A stretch of DNA of 64,000 nucleotides from Mycobacterium sp. GA-0227b (GCF_001499855.1 NZ_LQIK01000001.1:186001-250000); one strand, 5' to 3'. Positions 52,306-61,371 are shown, counted from the stretch's first letter. The notes: a model not told the origin generated them from the sequence alone. A program made the numbers and translations.

Positions 52306-52387
52306 CGGCGTGTCTCACGCTCACTGCACAAGTGCAGCGGTGGTGCAGCCAAACTCGAGAAAGTGCAGTCAAACTTGAGAACCTACA
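52306..52387 (-). repeat. Right end of the Tn7-like element with TnsB-site-like repeats
   Basis: Read inward on the minus strand: tip TGTAGG, then TTCTCAAGTTTGACTGCAC and TTCTCGAGTTTGGCTGCAC, two 19-nt copies with a 20-nt period and two differences, then a further CTGCAC inside an inverted GCTGCAC-TT-GTGCAG. TGTCTCAC (plus strand) is at 52311. Clustered repeats behind a TGT tip are what TnsB-type transposases bind. Confidence 0.65.
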
Positions 52388-52394
52388 GCCGCCG

Positions 52395-54212
52395 TTATTG
52401 CTTGGCCATGTTCGCGAAGCGCGACAAATGTAGTTGATGCGCAACGGTAATCGTCTTCGTCGGACCGTTACGGTGCTTGCCAAGAATGAGGTCTGCTTCT
52501 CCACCGCGTGGGTCGTCGCGCTCGAACGCATCCGGCCGGTGCAGAAGGATGACCATATCCGCATCTTGCTCTAAAGATCCCGACTCACGCAGGTCCGACA
52601 CCATCGGCTTCTTATCAGTTCTTTGCTCCGGACCACGGTTCAACTGGCTGATCGCCACCACCGGGACGTCGAGTTCCTTGGCCATCAGCTTGAGGCTTCG
52701 CGAAAAGTCCGAGACCTCCTGCTGCCGCGACTCGTACTTCTTGCCCGACGTCATCAACTGCATGTAGTCGACGACGATCAACCGCAGGCCAGCCTTCTGC
52801 GATAGCCGGCGCGCCTTCGCGCGGATCTCCATCATCGTGAGGTTCGGCGAATCGTCGATGAACAGCGGCGCCTCGCTGATCTCACTCATCCGACGCGCCA
52901 AGCGCGTCCAGTCGTCGTCGCTCATCCGGCCCGACCGCATATCGGACAGCTTGATCTTCGCCTCCGCCGACAACAGTCGCATCACGATCTCGGACTTACT
53001 CATCTCCAGCGAGAAGATGACGCTTGGCATCTGATGCTTGATCGAGCACGACCGCATGAAATCCAAACCGAGCGTCGAGTTGTGCGTCGGCACCATGTCG
53101 CGGCCGGCCAAGTACAGATGATCAGAGTTCCCGACCTCCACACACCGCACCGGCACACTCTCGACCCGTCGCACCGAGTCGATCCCCCAGGCGGACTGCC
53201 GCCGTCCCCCCGACGTCACAAGTGCCGGAACTCGCGCGGCACTGATCACGTCCACGCCGGGCCGCAGCGCCGTGGTGATTTGCACACCCCGGCTCGTCGG
53301 CCACTGATGAAACGCATCCGCGACCAGTGCCGTGCCATCGCCGAATTCGACCTCATAGCAAGGACGCCCAAGCATGACCTCCGTCGCGGCCACCACGCGC
53401 GTCGGCTCCCCGTCCGCACCAAGCAACCAATCCCCGACCGCGACGTCGCCCATCGTCGTCCAGCCCGTCGGCGTCGGCAGCGGCGTATCCAACGCCAGCG
53501 CCTTCCCGACACCGGGCCGCGCCGCGATGATGATCATCTGACCGGGATGCAGACCGTTGGTCACGTCGTCGAGTTCGACGAAGCCCGTCGGCACGCCACG
53601 CGCCAATCCGCCTTGCGACGCGATCGCGTCGATCTCGTCCATCGTCGGCTGCAGCAGTTCTTCGAGCGGAACGAAATCCTCGGATGTCCGGCGCTCGGTG
53701 ACGTCGTAGATCTCCGACTGTGCGCGGTCGACGATCTCGTTGACATCCGCGCCCTCGGCTCCCGCGTAGCCGTACTGCACGACCCGCGTGCCGGCTTCGA
53801 CCAGCCGGCGCAGCAGCGCTTTCTCTGCCACGATGCCCGCGTAGAACCCCGCATTCGCAGCCGTCGGCACCGTCGAGATCAGTGTGTGCAGATACGGCGC
53901 CCCACCGATGCGGCGCAGCAGCCCGCGCCGATCCAACTCGGCGGCCACCGTCACCGCGTCGGCCGGCTCGCCGCGGCCGTAGAGGTCGAGGATCGCGTCG
54001 TAGACGTTCTGGTGCGCGGGACGGTAGAAGTCACCCGGACGCAACTTCTCGAGCACGTCGGCGATGGCGTCCTTGCTCAGCAGCATCCCGCCGAGGACCG
54101 CCTGCTCGGCCGCTTGGTCTTGAGGGGGTTGGCGCCCGAAGTCTTCACTGGGCGGCGGTGTGTCCATGCCCGGGTGGCCCGCGCCATGACCCAGGTCGTC
54201 CACGACAGCCAC
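52395..54212 (-). CDS. dnaB: Replicative DNA helicase DnaB with in-frame intein
   Basis: Unwinds DNA at the replication fork. The 605-residue precursor splits into an N-terminal primase-interacting part, an intein inserted in the Walker A loop (ARPGVGK / STLGLDF) and the RecA-like remainder with Walker B (LIVVDYMQLM) and QLNRGPEQR. The spliced helicase would be about 464 residues. GTG at 54212 is chosen since AGAGGGGG lies upstream and M. tuberculosis DnaB starts with the same AVVDDL. The stop codon is 7 nt from the transposon tip. Confidence 0.96.
   Translation of the reverse strand: MAVVDDLGHGAGHPGMDTPPPSEDFGRQPPQDQAAEQAVLGGMLLSKDAIADVLEKLRPGDFYRPAHQNVYDAILDLYGRGEPADAVTVAAELDRRGLLRRIGGAPYLHTLISTVPTAANAGFYAGIVAEKALLRRLVEAGTRVVQYGYAGAEGADVNEIVDRAQSEIYDVTERRTSEDFVPLEELLQPTMDEIDAIASQGGLARGVPTGFVELDDVTNGLHPGQMIIIAARPGVGKALALDTPLPTPTGWTTMGDVAVGDWLLGADGEPTRVVAATEVMLGRPCYEVEFGDGTALVADAFHQWPTSRGVQITTALRPGVDVISAARVPALVTSGGRRQSAWGIDSVRRVESVPVRCVEVGNSDHLYLAGRDMVPTHNSTLGLDFMRSCSIKHQMPSVIFSLEMSKSEIVMRLLSAEAKIKLSDMRSGRMSDDDWTRLARRMSEISEAPLFIDDSPNLTMMEIRAKARRLSQKAGLRLIVVDYMQLMTSGKKYESRQQEVSDFSRSLKLMAKELDVPVVAISQLNRGPEQRTDKKPMVSDLRESGSLEQDADMVILLHRPDAFERDDPRGGEADLILGKHRNGPTKTITVAHQLHLSRFANMAKQ
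53079..53501 (-). other. Class 3-type mini-intein in DnaB
   Basis: About 141 residues inserted after GVGK. The first residue is Ala rather than Cys or Ser, and the WCT trio of class 3 inteins is present: Trp in DAFHQWPTSRG (position 67), Cys in VPVRCVEV (120) and Thr in VPTHN (139). The C-terminal HN is followed by Ser, the +1 nucleophile. There is no homing endonuclease domain. Size and position match the M. smegmatis DnaB1 intein. Confidence 0.9.
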
Positions 54213-54642
54213 GAAGCGTCTCACCCCCTCTATTCACTATCGAACGTACATTCGATACCCGCTTATCGCGACTGTAAGCCAGACCGCCGACAATCCGCTT
54301 CCGCAGCGCCGGACCTGTCCCGCCGAGCGCCTACGCTAGACGTTGCTGGCGGGGGCGCAACCAGCCCTTGTTCATAGACCTGTGGATGGGGTGTGGATAG
54401 CGCTGGACAACCATGTTGAGTCGTTGGGGAGAACCTGTTAACTAACCACTTCATGCACTGCGTCTGTGCAGATAGCCGCACCATAAACCGCTTGGGATGC
54501 TGTGGATGAGAATTGCTTCGGCGTGTCGGCCGGGGTTGCGAAGTCGGGCGTGTTGTATTGCGGCCCGGGGCCAAGCAGGTTAACAGCAGGTTAGCTTCGC
54601 TGGGATCCAGCCCACGCGACGAGTTCGCCAGCGCACACAGCA
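54213..54642. other. Intergenic region between dnaB and rplI
   Basis: A 430-nt stretch, less GC-rich than its surroundings. It holds three DnaA-box-like sequences with 7-8 of 9 matches to TTATCCACA: TGTGGATGG (54379), TGTGGATAG (54390) and TGTGGATGA (54502), read on the opposite strand. No gene is supported. Confidence 0.3.
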
Positions 54643-54681
54643 ACGGCCGGGTGAAGATCGATCATGGCTTCACCCGGCCGT
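54643..54681 (-). terminator. Terminator hairpin after rplI
   Basis: ACGGCCGGGTGAAG (54643-54656) and CTTCACCCGGCCGT (54668-54681), a perfect 14-bp stem with 11-nt loop, 15 nt beyond the rplI stop. On the transcript the stem is followed only by TTG, so it is of the mycobacterial type with little U-tract. Confidence 0.75.
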
Positions 54682-54695
54682 ATTTGACGCTGTTG

Positions 54696-55154
54696 CTACT
54701 TTCCGGCGACGACTTCCAGCGACACCGAGGCGGCGATCTCCGGATGCAACCGGACCGCGACCGGATGCGTGCCCGTCGTCTTGATGTGCGCCTTGGGCAA
54801 CTGGACGGTGCGCTTGTCGAGATTAGGGCCGCCGGCGTTCTTGATCGCCGCGACCACGTCGGCCGTCGTCACCGAGCCGAACAGCTTGCCGCTGTCGGCA
54901 GCCGCCTTGACGGGCAGCTGCACCGGACCGAGATTCTCGATCGCGGTCTTCAGCTCGACGGCATGCTCGCGGCCCTTGACGGCCTTCTGCTCGCGCGCCC
55001 GGCGGATCTCCTCGGCCTGGCGCTCGGCACCCCGGGAAGCCGTGACGGCCAGTCCGCGCGGCACCAGATAGTTGCGGCCGTAGCCGTCCTTGACCTCGAC
55101 GATGTCGCCCTGCACACCCAGGTGTTCGACGTCGGCGGTGAGAATCAGTTTCAT
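54696..55154 (-). CDS. rplI: 50S ribosomal protein bL9
   Basis: The 152-residue protein starts [13 protein letters not shown] and has the bL9 signature [17 protein letters not shown] near residue 20, a long central helix ([16 protein letters not shown] region) and a C-terminal domain with [19 protein letters not shown] upstream of the ATG at 55154. Last gene of the rpsF-ssb-rpsR-rplI operon. Confidence 0.97.
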   Translation of the reverse strand: MKLILTADVEHLGVQGDIVEVKDGYGRNYLVPRGLAVTASRGAERQAEEIRRAREQKAVKGREHAVELKTAIENLGPVQLPVKAAADSGKLFGSVTTADVVAAIKNAGGPNLDKRTVQLPKAHIKTTGTHPVAVRLHPEIAASVSLEVVAGK

Positions 55155-55167
55155 CGTCTGTTCCTCC

Positions 55168-55422
55168 CTATCGCGTCGACGAGCTGAACGGCAGCAGCGC
55201 AACCTCGCGCGCGTTCTTCACGGCGATCGCGATGTCACGCTGATGCTGCACGCAGTTACCGGTGACGCGGCGGGCGCGGATCTTGCCACGCTCGCTGATG
55301 TAGGTGCGCAGCAGCGCGGTGTCCTTGTAATCGATGGTCTGCCCCTTCTTGGAGCAGAACACGCACTTGCGGGTCTTGACCGGCTTCTCGGGAGCCGGCC
55401 GACGCTTGGTGGCCTTGGCCAT
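55168..55422 (-). CDS. rpsR: 30S ribosomal protein bS18 (zinc-binding form)
   Basis: An 84-residue protein with [15 protein letters not shown] near the N-terminus and [18 protein letters not shown] after. The CxxC plus a later Cys/His set indicates the zinc-binding (C+) version; mycobacteria also have a zinc-free paralogue elsewhere. AGAAAGAGAAAGAC precedes the ATG. Confidence 0.97.
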   Translation of the reverse strand: MAKATKRRPAPEKPVKTRKCVFCSKKGQTIDYKDTALLRTYISERGKIRARRVTGNCVQHQRDIAIAVKNAREVALLPFSSSTR

Positions 55423-55466
55423 GTGTCTTTCTCTTTCTTACTTCTTCAATCGCTGATCAGTTGAGG

Positions 55467-55970
55467 TCAGAAGGGTGGCTCGTCGTCGGCCCCGGAGAAC
55501 GAACCCGACGCAGGAGCGCTGCCCCACGGATCGTCCTTCGGCTGCTCGGTGGGACGCGAACCGCCACCGCCGCCGCCGCCGAATCCGCCACCGCCACCGC
55601 CGCTGCGGCTGGCCTTGTTCACCTTCGCGGTGGCGTACCGCAGCGACGGGCCGATCTCGTCGACCTCGAGCTCCACGACGGTGCGCTTCTCGCCCTCACG
55701 GGTTTCGAACGAACGCTGCTTGAGCCGGCCCTGCACGATCACTCGCGAACCGCGGGTCAGGCTCTCGGCCACATTCTCGGCGGCCTCGCGCCAGATGTTG
55801 CAGCGCAGGAACAGCGCTTCGCCGTCCTTCCACTCCCCGCTCTGGCGGTCGTAGATGCGCGGTGTCGACGCCACGGTGAAGTTGGCGACGGCCGCACCCG
55901 ACGGTGTGAACCGCAGTTCCGGATCGGCGGTCAGGTTTCCGACGACGGTGATTATGGTGTCACCAGCCAC
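55467..55970 (-). CDS. ssb: Single-stranded DNA-binding protein
   Basis: A 167-residue SSB: OB-fold from residue 5 ([17 protein letters not shown]) to about 110, glycine-rich linker and acidic tip DDEPPF, which docks partner proteins. Lies between rpsF and rpsR as in other mycobacteria. Confidence 0.97.
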   Translation of the reverse strand: MAGDTIITVVGNLTADPELRFTPSGAAVANFTVASTPRIYDRQSGEWKDGEALFLRCNIWREAAENVAESLTRGSRVIVQGRLKQRSFETREGEKRTVVELEVDEIGPSLRYATAKVNKASRSGGGGGGFGGGGGGGSRPTEQPKDDPWGSAPASGSFSGADDEPPF

Positions 55971-56060
55971 GATGTCCTCCTGGTTTGGCGGTGTAGCTCA
56001 GGCGAGTGGTCGCAGGCGAGCCTACGGAAGCACTCCGACGCGTACAGCCTGTTCTCGGGA

Positions 56061-56351
56061 CTAGTGCTTGTCCGTCCGCATGACCTTGGTCCGCAGCACG
56101 GACTCGTTCAAGTTGAGCTGGCGGTCCAGCTCGGTCACAGTCGCGGGTTCGGCCTTGACGTCGACGACGGCGTAGATGCCCTCGGCGTGCTTGGCGATCT
56201 CGTATGCCAGCCGCCGGCGGCCCCAGATGTCGACCTTGTCGACGCTGCCGCCGTCCTTGCGGATGACGTTGAGGAACGTTTCCAGCGACGGAGCCACGGT
56301 GCGCTCGTCAAGGGTGGGGTCGAGGATGACCATGATTTCGTATGGACGCAT
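56061..56351 (-). CDS. rpsF: 30S ribosomal protein bS6
   Basis: A 96-residue protein with [18 protein letters not shown] at the start and [25 protein letters not shown] in the middle (given as key parts [10 protein letters not shown] and GIYAVVD). The ATG at 56351 is chosen by family length; GGAGGTGATGAGG lies upstream. First gene of the operon. Confidence 0.97.
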   Translation of the reverse strand: MRPYEIMVILDPTLDERTVAPSLETFLNVIRKDGGSVDKVDIWGRRRLAYEIAKHAEGIYAVVDVKAEPATVTELDRQLNLNESVLRTKVMRTDKH

Positions 56352-56626
56352 GAAGACCTCATCACCTCCTACGGTCTTGTCGGCCACGGTCGTTCCGTGG
56401 CAGGAGGGTCGCCTGCGTCGGCAACCGGCCCAGGCTACAGGAAACCGCGCTGATCTGCGAAATCGCGCTGTTCGGCGTCCCTAATGAACTCAAGGGCGTA
56501 CCCAGTCGCGCTTGTTCGCCGTCACCCCCTGACGCTTCACCGATTGTGCAACTGGCTGCGCTTCGACGGCGTGTCGCGCAGGTGGTTTCACAATCGAAGC
56601 GGCGGCGGTGCCAAACAGCGGGCCGT

Positions 56627-58288
56627 CTATCTCGAAACTGCAGTCAGATCGCGATCTTCCGCGGATTCGCGATCTGTGCGCAGTCTCGACGCGTCCGGCC
56701 GCAGCCAGTCGGGCAACCAGCGCGGTGGCGCGTCCGGCGCCCCGTCGAACACTCCCCCCGCCGGGTCGTCGACAACCCCGCGGGCCCGCACGAGGTCCAG
56801 TTCCGGACGATAGATCTGGCGGATCACCAACGCGCACAGCCCAACCACGGCGATGTCGCGCAGCAGCACGGTGATCGTGAACGGCTGCTCGGGCAGGCCC
56901 CGGTTCGCCTCCCCGTAGAGGTACAGCATCCGCGGCACCCACACCAACGCGTCGATCGTCATCCACGCCAACAGGATTCGCCGGTGCGGCAGCGCCAGCA
57001 CCGCCAACGGCACCAACCACAGCGAGAACTGCGGACTCCACACCTTGTTGGTCAACAGGAACGCCGCCACGACCAGGAACGCCACCTGCGCCACGCGCGG
57101 CCGCCGCTTGGCGGTCAACGCAATGTAAGCGATTGCGATGCAACACGATACGAACAGGATCGCGGACACTGTGTTCGTCACCGTCGGCGGCTGCCAGAAG
57201 CCGAGGTCGGGATCGAAACCGCGCCAGCCGGTGAACGACTTGATGACGTTGTAGATCGAGTCCATGTCGTCGCCCCGACGGGTGTTGAGCCGGAAGAACT
57301 CCGACCACCCCCTCGGGAACAACACCATGATCGGCAGGTTGACCACCAGCCAGGCCAGCACTGCGCCCGCGGCGGTCTTGCCGACCTCCCTCAGCTTGCC
57401 GGTGCGCACCGCCAACACCGCCAGCGGCGCCAACAGCAGTAGCGGATACAGCTTGGCCGCCACGCCGAGCCCGATCAGCGCGCCAGCCAGCACCGGTTTT
57501 CGCCGTGCCCAGGCCAGCAGCGCGCCGGTCGCGAAAGCCGTTGCCAGCGCGTCGAAATTCGTGAAGATCTGAAAGATCACCAACGGTGACGCCGCCACCA
57601 ACGCGGCGTCCCAGACCCGTCGCGGCCCGGCCAGCCGCGACGTCGCCCACACCGTGATCAGCCACGCCAACGCCAGCCCGAACGCGGCGATGTTGAAGAA
57701 CATCACCACCTCGGCGATGACCGGCACCGCCCCCAGTTTGGTCAGCGCGGTGTAGGTCTTGGCCAGCGACATCGACAGGTACTGGTAAATCCCCGTCAGC
57801 ACCGGATATTCCATGTACCGCACCGCGATGTTGCCGTCGTACTGGATTCGCGGCGCTCCGGTGGCGTCCTTCTCCACCCAGCTCGACTTGTACGGAAACT
57901 TGCCGAGGTTCAGCAGTTCGGCGGTGTAGAGCGGAACCGTGTCGGAGTAGCACAGCTGGTAATACGCTCGCTGGTTGTCCCAGTTGCCGACCCGCTGATC
58001 GGCGGTGCCGGTGCCGGTGGTCTGCAGGCATGCGGCCTTCGTCGAGTACCCGAGCGCCAGGAACACCAGCGCGATGATCAGCATCACCCGCAACGGGGTG
58101 AGGAACCGTTGCCTGCCGATCAGCGCGTGCCTGCCGACCGGGCCGCCGATCACCTCGGATAGCGCGGAGCCGATCGCGTCGGTGCGGCTCGGCAGGTCGC
58201 GGTCGTCCAGGCTTCTGAGGTCGCGCGCCGGCGTGCCGGGCGACACGGTCGACGGTTCGCCGGTCTCCTCGCCCCCCACCTCGGTCAC
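56627..58288 (-). CDS. Rv0051-like polytopic membrane protein (GT87/DUF2029-type glycosyltransferase)
   Basis: A 553-residue protein with about 10-12 membrane helices, starting near residue 60 (LTPLRVMLIIALVFLALGY). FTNFDALATAFA, GLGVAAKLYPLLLLAPL and NKVWSPQFSLWLVPL fit the polyprenyl-phosphate-mannose-using alpha-mannosyltransferases of GT87. The GTG overlaps the ponA1 stop (GTGA). The 270-nt gap 56352-56626 contains the rpsF promoter region and no gene. Probable cell-envelope role. Confidence 0.85.
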   Translation of the reverse strand: MTEVGGEETGEPSTVSPGTPARDLRSLDDRDLPSRTDAIGSALSEVIGGPVGRHALIGRQRFLTPLRVMLIIALVFLALGYSTKAACLQTTGTGTADQRVGNWDNQRAYYQLCYSDTVPLYTAELLNLGKFPYKSSWVEKDATGAPRIQYDGNIAVRYMEYPVLTGIYQYLSMSLAKTYTALTKLGAVPVIAEVVMFFNIAAFGLALAWLITVWATSRLAGPRRVWDAALVAASPLVIFQIFTNFDALATAFATGALLAWARRKPVLAGALIGLGVAAKLYPLLLLAPLAVLAVRTGKLREVGKTAAGAVLAWLVVNLPIMVLFPRGWSEFFRLNTRRGDDMDSIYNVIKSFTGWRGFDPDLGFWQPPTVTNTVSAILFVSCCIAIAYIALTAKRRPRVAQVAFLVVAAFLLTNKVWSPQFSLWLVPLAVLALPHRRILLAWMTIDALVWVPRMLYLYGEANRGLPEQPFTITVLLRDIAVVGLCALVIRQIYRPELDLVRARGVVDDPAGGVFDGAPDAPPRWLPDWLRPDASRLRTDRESAEDRDLTAVSR

Positions 58289-60816
58289 GGAGGCGGCAGG
58301 GGCGCGCCTGGCGCTACGGGTGCTCCGACCGGTCCCGGTGGCGGTACTCCCGGCGGCGCGGGCACGGGCGCGCCGACCGGTCCGGGCGCGGGGGCCGGCG
58401 GTGCCGGCGGTCCGACGGGCACCGTCGTCGGCGGGCCCCACGGAATCGTGATGCCCGGCGCGACTTCGATCGTCGGCTGGATGACGGTTTGCGACGGTGG
58501 CGTCGGCGTCGTCGGCGGGGCAGCCGTCGTCGAGGGTGGGGCGGGTGCCTGCGGTACCCCCGCGTAGCCGCCGATCTCCTCGGGCTCGGGGAACTCCTCG
58601 ACGTCGGTGCCCTCCAGTGCGCCGTCCATGGTGGCTTTCCAGATGTCAGAGGGCAGACCGGAACCGTAGATCGGCGCACCCCACTTGTTCTCCAACGGCT
58701 TGGTGCCCTCGGTGGTGCCCACCCAGACCGCCGTTGACAGCGATGGGGTGTAGCCGACCATCCATGCGTCGCGGTTGTCGCCGGTGTCGCCGAGCTGGTT
58801 GGTGCCCGTCTTGGCCGCCGACGGCCGCCCGCCGGCCAGCGCATGACCGTTGGAGTACGCGGCGATCGGCTGCATCGCGCTGGTGACGTTGTCGGCCACC
58901 TTCTTGTCGATGCGCTGCTCGCCCGAATTGTCCTGCTGGGACGCGTCGAACAGCACCTCGCCCTCGGAGTTGACGACCTTCTGCACGAAATGCGGCTTGT
59001 GGTACACCCCCGAGGCCGCCAACGTCGCATACGCCGACGCCATGTCGATCACCCGAGACTGGTACTGGCCCAACACGATCCCGTTGTTGGGCGGACCACC
59101 TTTGCCGTCCTCGGACAGCGTGTGTTCGACACCGGGGAAGCTCTCGGCGATGCCGGCCTGATGGGCGGCCTCGGCGACGTCCTCGGGCCCGTTCTTGAGC
59201 TTCAGCATGAGGCGGTAGTAGCTGGTGTTGAGCGAGCGCTTCAGCGCCTCGGCGATGTTGCAGGTGCCGCAGCCGCCGCCCTCGACGTTGGTGATCTTGA
59301 TGCCGTTGACTTCCAGCGGCGAACTGTCGATCTGCGTGCCCAGCCCCATGCCCTGTTGCAGCGCGGCGACCAATGCGAACACCTTGAACGCCGAACCCGT
59401 CGGCAGGCCGGCCTGGGCGAAGTCGAAGCCGTTGGCGTCCGTGCCGCCGTAGTAGGCCTTCACCCCGCCGGTGCGCGGATCGATCGACACGATCGCGGTG
59501 CGCATGTCGGGATCCTGGCCGTCGAGGTACTCCGTCGCCGCGTCTACTGCGGCGGCCTGCGCGTCCGGATCGATCGTCGTGGTGATCTGCAGGCCCTCGG
59601 TGTTCAACGTCTGCTCGTTGATGTCGAACAGTTCGAGCAGTTCCTTTTGCACCTGCCGCTCGATCAGGCCGTTGGGCCCGGTGGTCTGGTTCTGCGAGCG
59701 GGCCAGGTCGGGCGGCACCGTCGCCGGAAACACCTGCGCGGCGCGTTCCTGCGGAGAGAGCGCACCGATTTCGACCATGCCGTCGAGCACCCAGTTCCAC
59801 CGCGTGGTGGCGCCTTCGAGGTTGACCGCGGGATCGAGTCCGGACGGCCGCTGGATCAACGCGGCCAGAAGTGCGCCTTCGGCGACGTTGAGCTGTTCGA
59901 CCGGCTTGTCGAAGTACGCCTTTGACGCGGCGGCGATGCCGTAGGAACCGCGGCCGAAGTAGATGATGTTCAAATACGACTGCAGCACCTGGTCTTTGGA
60001 CCATTCGCCGGACATCTTCGTTGAGATGACCAACTCCTTGGCCTTGCGGATGAGGCCGCCGATACCCGAGCGCTCGGAACCGACGAGCGCGTTCTTGACG
60101 TACTGCTGGGTGATCGTCGACCCGCCCTGCAGGTCTTCCCCGGACAGGTTGTTCTTGATCGCGCGCGCGAAACCGGTGAACGAGAACCCCGGGTTCGAGT
60201 AGAAGTTGCGGTCCTCGGCGGCCATCACCGCGTTGCGCACCTGCACCGGGATCTGGTCGATGTTGACGTCGACGCGGTTGCCTTCGGGCGGAACGATTTT
60301 CGCCAACTCGCTGCCGTCGCTGGCCAGAATCGTCGACACCTGGTTGGTGCGGATGTCGCCCGGCTCGGGCACGTCGACGATCAGGTAGGCCATCGCGAAC
60401 GTGACGAGCGGCAGCACGACGAACACGACCGCGCCGGCGAGCAACCCCCGACGCACCCACTTCCAGTTGATCTGCTTGGGCAGGTTGCGCCGCGGACCCG
60501 ACGGCCCGCTCGGAGGTCCCCCACCGCCGGGTGGCCTGCGCGGCGGGGGCGGCGGCGCCGGCGGTTTGGGTGCCGGTGTGCCGTCCAGCGCGGCCTTGAC
60601 GACGTCGACCGGGTCGCGCAGGTGTGGCGGTCGCGCCTCGCGGACCGGCGGCAGCACCGCGGTGTGCCGATCGTCGGGCGGCGCCGACCGGCGCGGTCCC
60701 TTCGCGGGACCGCCGGGTGGGCGTTGCTGTGGACTGTGTGACGCGCTCACGCCATCAGCCCCGCGTCCGGAACGGACATCGTTGACTGACCGGTCGTGGC
60801 GCCCTTCGCTATTCAC
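58285..60816 (-). CDS. ponA1: Bifunctional class A penicillin-binding protein PonA1
   Basis: Polymerises and cross-links peptidoglycan. The 843-residue protein has a proline-rich cytoplasmic N-terminus, one membrane helix near residue 125 (GLLAGAVVFVVLPLVTFAM), a transglycosylase domain (AAEDRNFYSNPGF, GGSTITQQYVKN), a transpeptidase domain with SxxK in TGSAFKVF, SxN in SLNTSYY and KTG in AAKTGTNQ, and a C-terminal Pro-rich tail. GTG at 60816 overlaps the upstream gene end by 8 nt. Confidence 0.95.
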   Translation of the reverse strand: MNSEGRHDRSVNDVRSGRGADGVSASHSPQQRPPGGPAKGPRRSAPPDDRHTAVLPPVREARPPHLRDPVDVVKAALDGTPAPKPPAPPPPPRRPPGGGGPPSGPSGPRRNLPKQINWKWVRRGLLAGAVVFVVLPLVTFAMAYLIVDVPEPGDIRTNQVSTILASDGSELAKIVPPEGNRVDVNIDQIPVQVRNAVMAAEDRNFYSNPGFSFTGFARAIKNNLSGEDLQGGSTITQQYVKNALVGSERSGIGGLIRKAKELVISTKMSGEWSKDQVLQSYLNIIYFGRGSYGIAAASKAYFDKPVEQLNVAEGALLAALIQRPSGLDPAVNLEGATTRWNWVLDGMVEIGALSPQERAAQVFPATVPPDLARSQNQTTGPNGLIERQVQKELLELFDINEQTLNTEGLQITTTIDPDAQAAAVDAATEYLDGQDPDMRTAIVSIDPRTGGVKAYYGGTDANGFDFAQAGLPTGSAFKVFALVAALQQGMGLGTQIDSSPLEVNGIKITNVEGGGCGTCNIAEALKRSLNTSYYRLMLKLKNGPEDVAEAAHQAGIAESFPGVEHTLSEDGKGGPPNNGIVLGQYQSRVIDMASAYATLAASGVYHKPHFVQKVVNSEGEVLFDASQQDNSGEQRIDKKVADNVTSAMQPIAAYSNGHALAGGRPSAAKTGTNQLGDTGDNRDAWMVGYTPSLSTAVWVGTTEGTKPLENKWGAPIYGSGLPSDIWKATMDGALEGTDVEEFPEPEEIGGYAGVPQAPAPPSTTAAPPTTPTPPSQTVIQPTIEVAPGITIPWGPPTTVPVGPPAPPAPAPGPVGAPVPAPPGVPPPGPVGAPVAPGAPLPPP

Positions 60817-61243
60817 TGGCCGTGCGCGCACGCTCGCGCGCGGTCCGAGTGCTGCGTGAACCCCGAGAACCTCCGGTTGGCGGGACCGCGCCGAGCACGT
60901 ACGACTTGACCAGGTGATTCCAGCTGCAGGTGCGGCATACCTCCACCACGTGTACCGAGAACTCGTCGTATCGGGATGCCAGCAAGACCAACTCCTCGGC
61001 GGTTCGTGCGGAACCCGACACCGGGCCCAGATGGTCACCGAATACCCACGAAACCAGGGTGAGCTGTTCCTTGCGGCAGATCGGGCAAGTCACCGAACTG
61101 GGCTTGCCGTGGAACTTGGCGGCGCGCAGCAGATAGGGATTGGCGTCGCAGACCTCGGAGACGCCGGTGCGCCCCGAATAGACCTCGGCCAGCAGGGACC
61201 GTCGCCGAAGCGCGTAGTCCACCACCTGTCGCTGCAATCGCAC
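60809..61243 (-). CDS. DUF5318 protein (Rv0049-like)
   Basis: A 144-residue protein with two zinc-binding-like pairs, VTCPICRKEQ and EVCRTCSWNH, and the start LQRQVVDYALRRRSLLAEV conserved with Rv0049. GTG at 61243 gives the family length. Directly upstream of and overlapping ponA1, as in other mycobacteria. Function unknown. Confidence 0.9.
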   Translation of the reverse strand: MRLQRQVVDYALRRRSLLAEVYSGRTGVSEVCDANPYLLRAAKFHGKPSSVTCPICRKEQLTLVSWVFGDHLGPVSGSARTAEELVLLASRYDEFSVHVVEVCRTCSWNHLVKSYVLGAVPPTGGSRGSRSTRTARERARTASE

Positions 61244-61371
61244 GAGGACCAGAGTACGTCGGCGATGCGACTGCCGGAGCGTGACGGCGCGGTCCAGGCC
61301 ATCTCTAAGGTGTTTGATCTGGACATACGGCACCGACATTCGCCGTATGCCGTCAACCTCAGGAGAACTGC

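Larger units (their letters stand above)
38339..52387. mobile_element. Decayed Tn7-like transposon with catabolic cargo (14.0 kb)
   Basis: Left tip TGTAGGTTCTC at 38339-38349; right tip is its inverse, GAGAACCTACA, at 52377-52387. The pentamer GCCGC directly abuts both tips (38334-38338 and 52388-52392), as expected for the 5-bp duplication made by Tn7-type elements. A TnsA-like N-terminus and a TniQ/LysR-like C-terminus, fused by deletion, lie just inside the right end. Both ends carry further repeats of the tip-proximal unit. TnsB and TnsC genes are absent, so the element cannot move by itself. Cargo comprises a PucR-type regulator and a ten-gene operon. The element boundary is inferred from these signals, and GC-rich flanks could give GCCGC by chance. 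Confidence 0.6.

Noticed and set aside
35460..52387. A larger element from the 35460 end to the 52387 end
   Set aside because: The tips also match, but the flanking pentamers CAACT and GCCGC differ, whereas the 38339 end has GCCGC. The smaller element is better supported.
54263..54643. A 126-codon frame in the dnaB-rplI gap
   Set aside because: No ribosome site, low-complexity composition and no recognisable motif; it lies in a conserved non-coding interval.
56490..58031. A 513-codon frame overlapping the Rv0051-like gene
   Set aside because: It is a frame-shifted shadow: Arg/Gly/Ala-rich, no domain signs, and the overlapping frame encodes a clear polytopic membrane protein.
58646..60460. 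A 604-codon minus-strand frame inside ponA1
   Set aside because: Out-of-frame shadow of ponA1 with Arg/Gly-rich composition.
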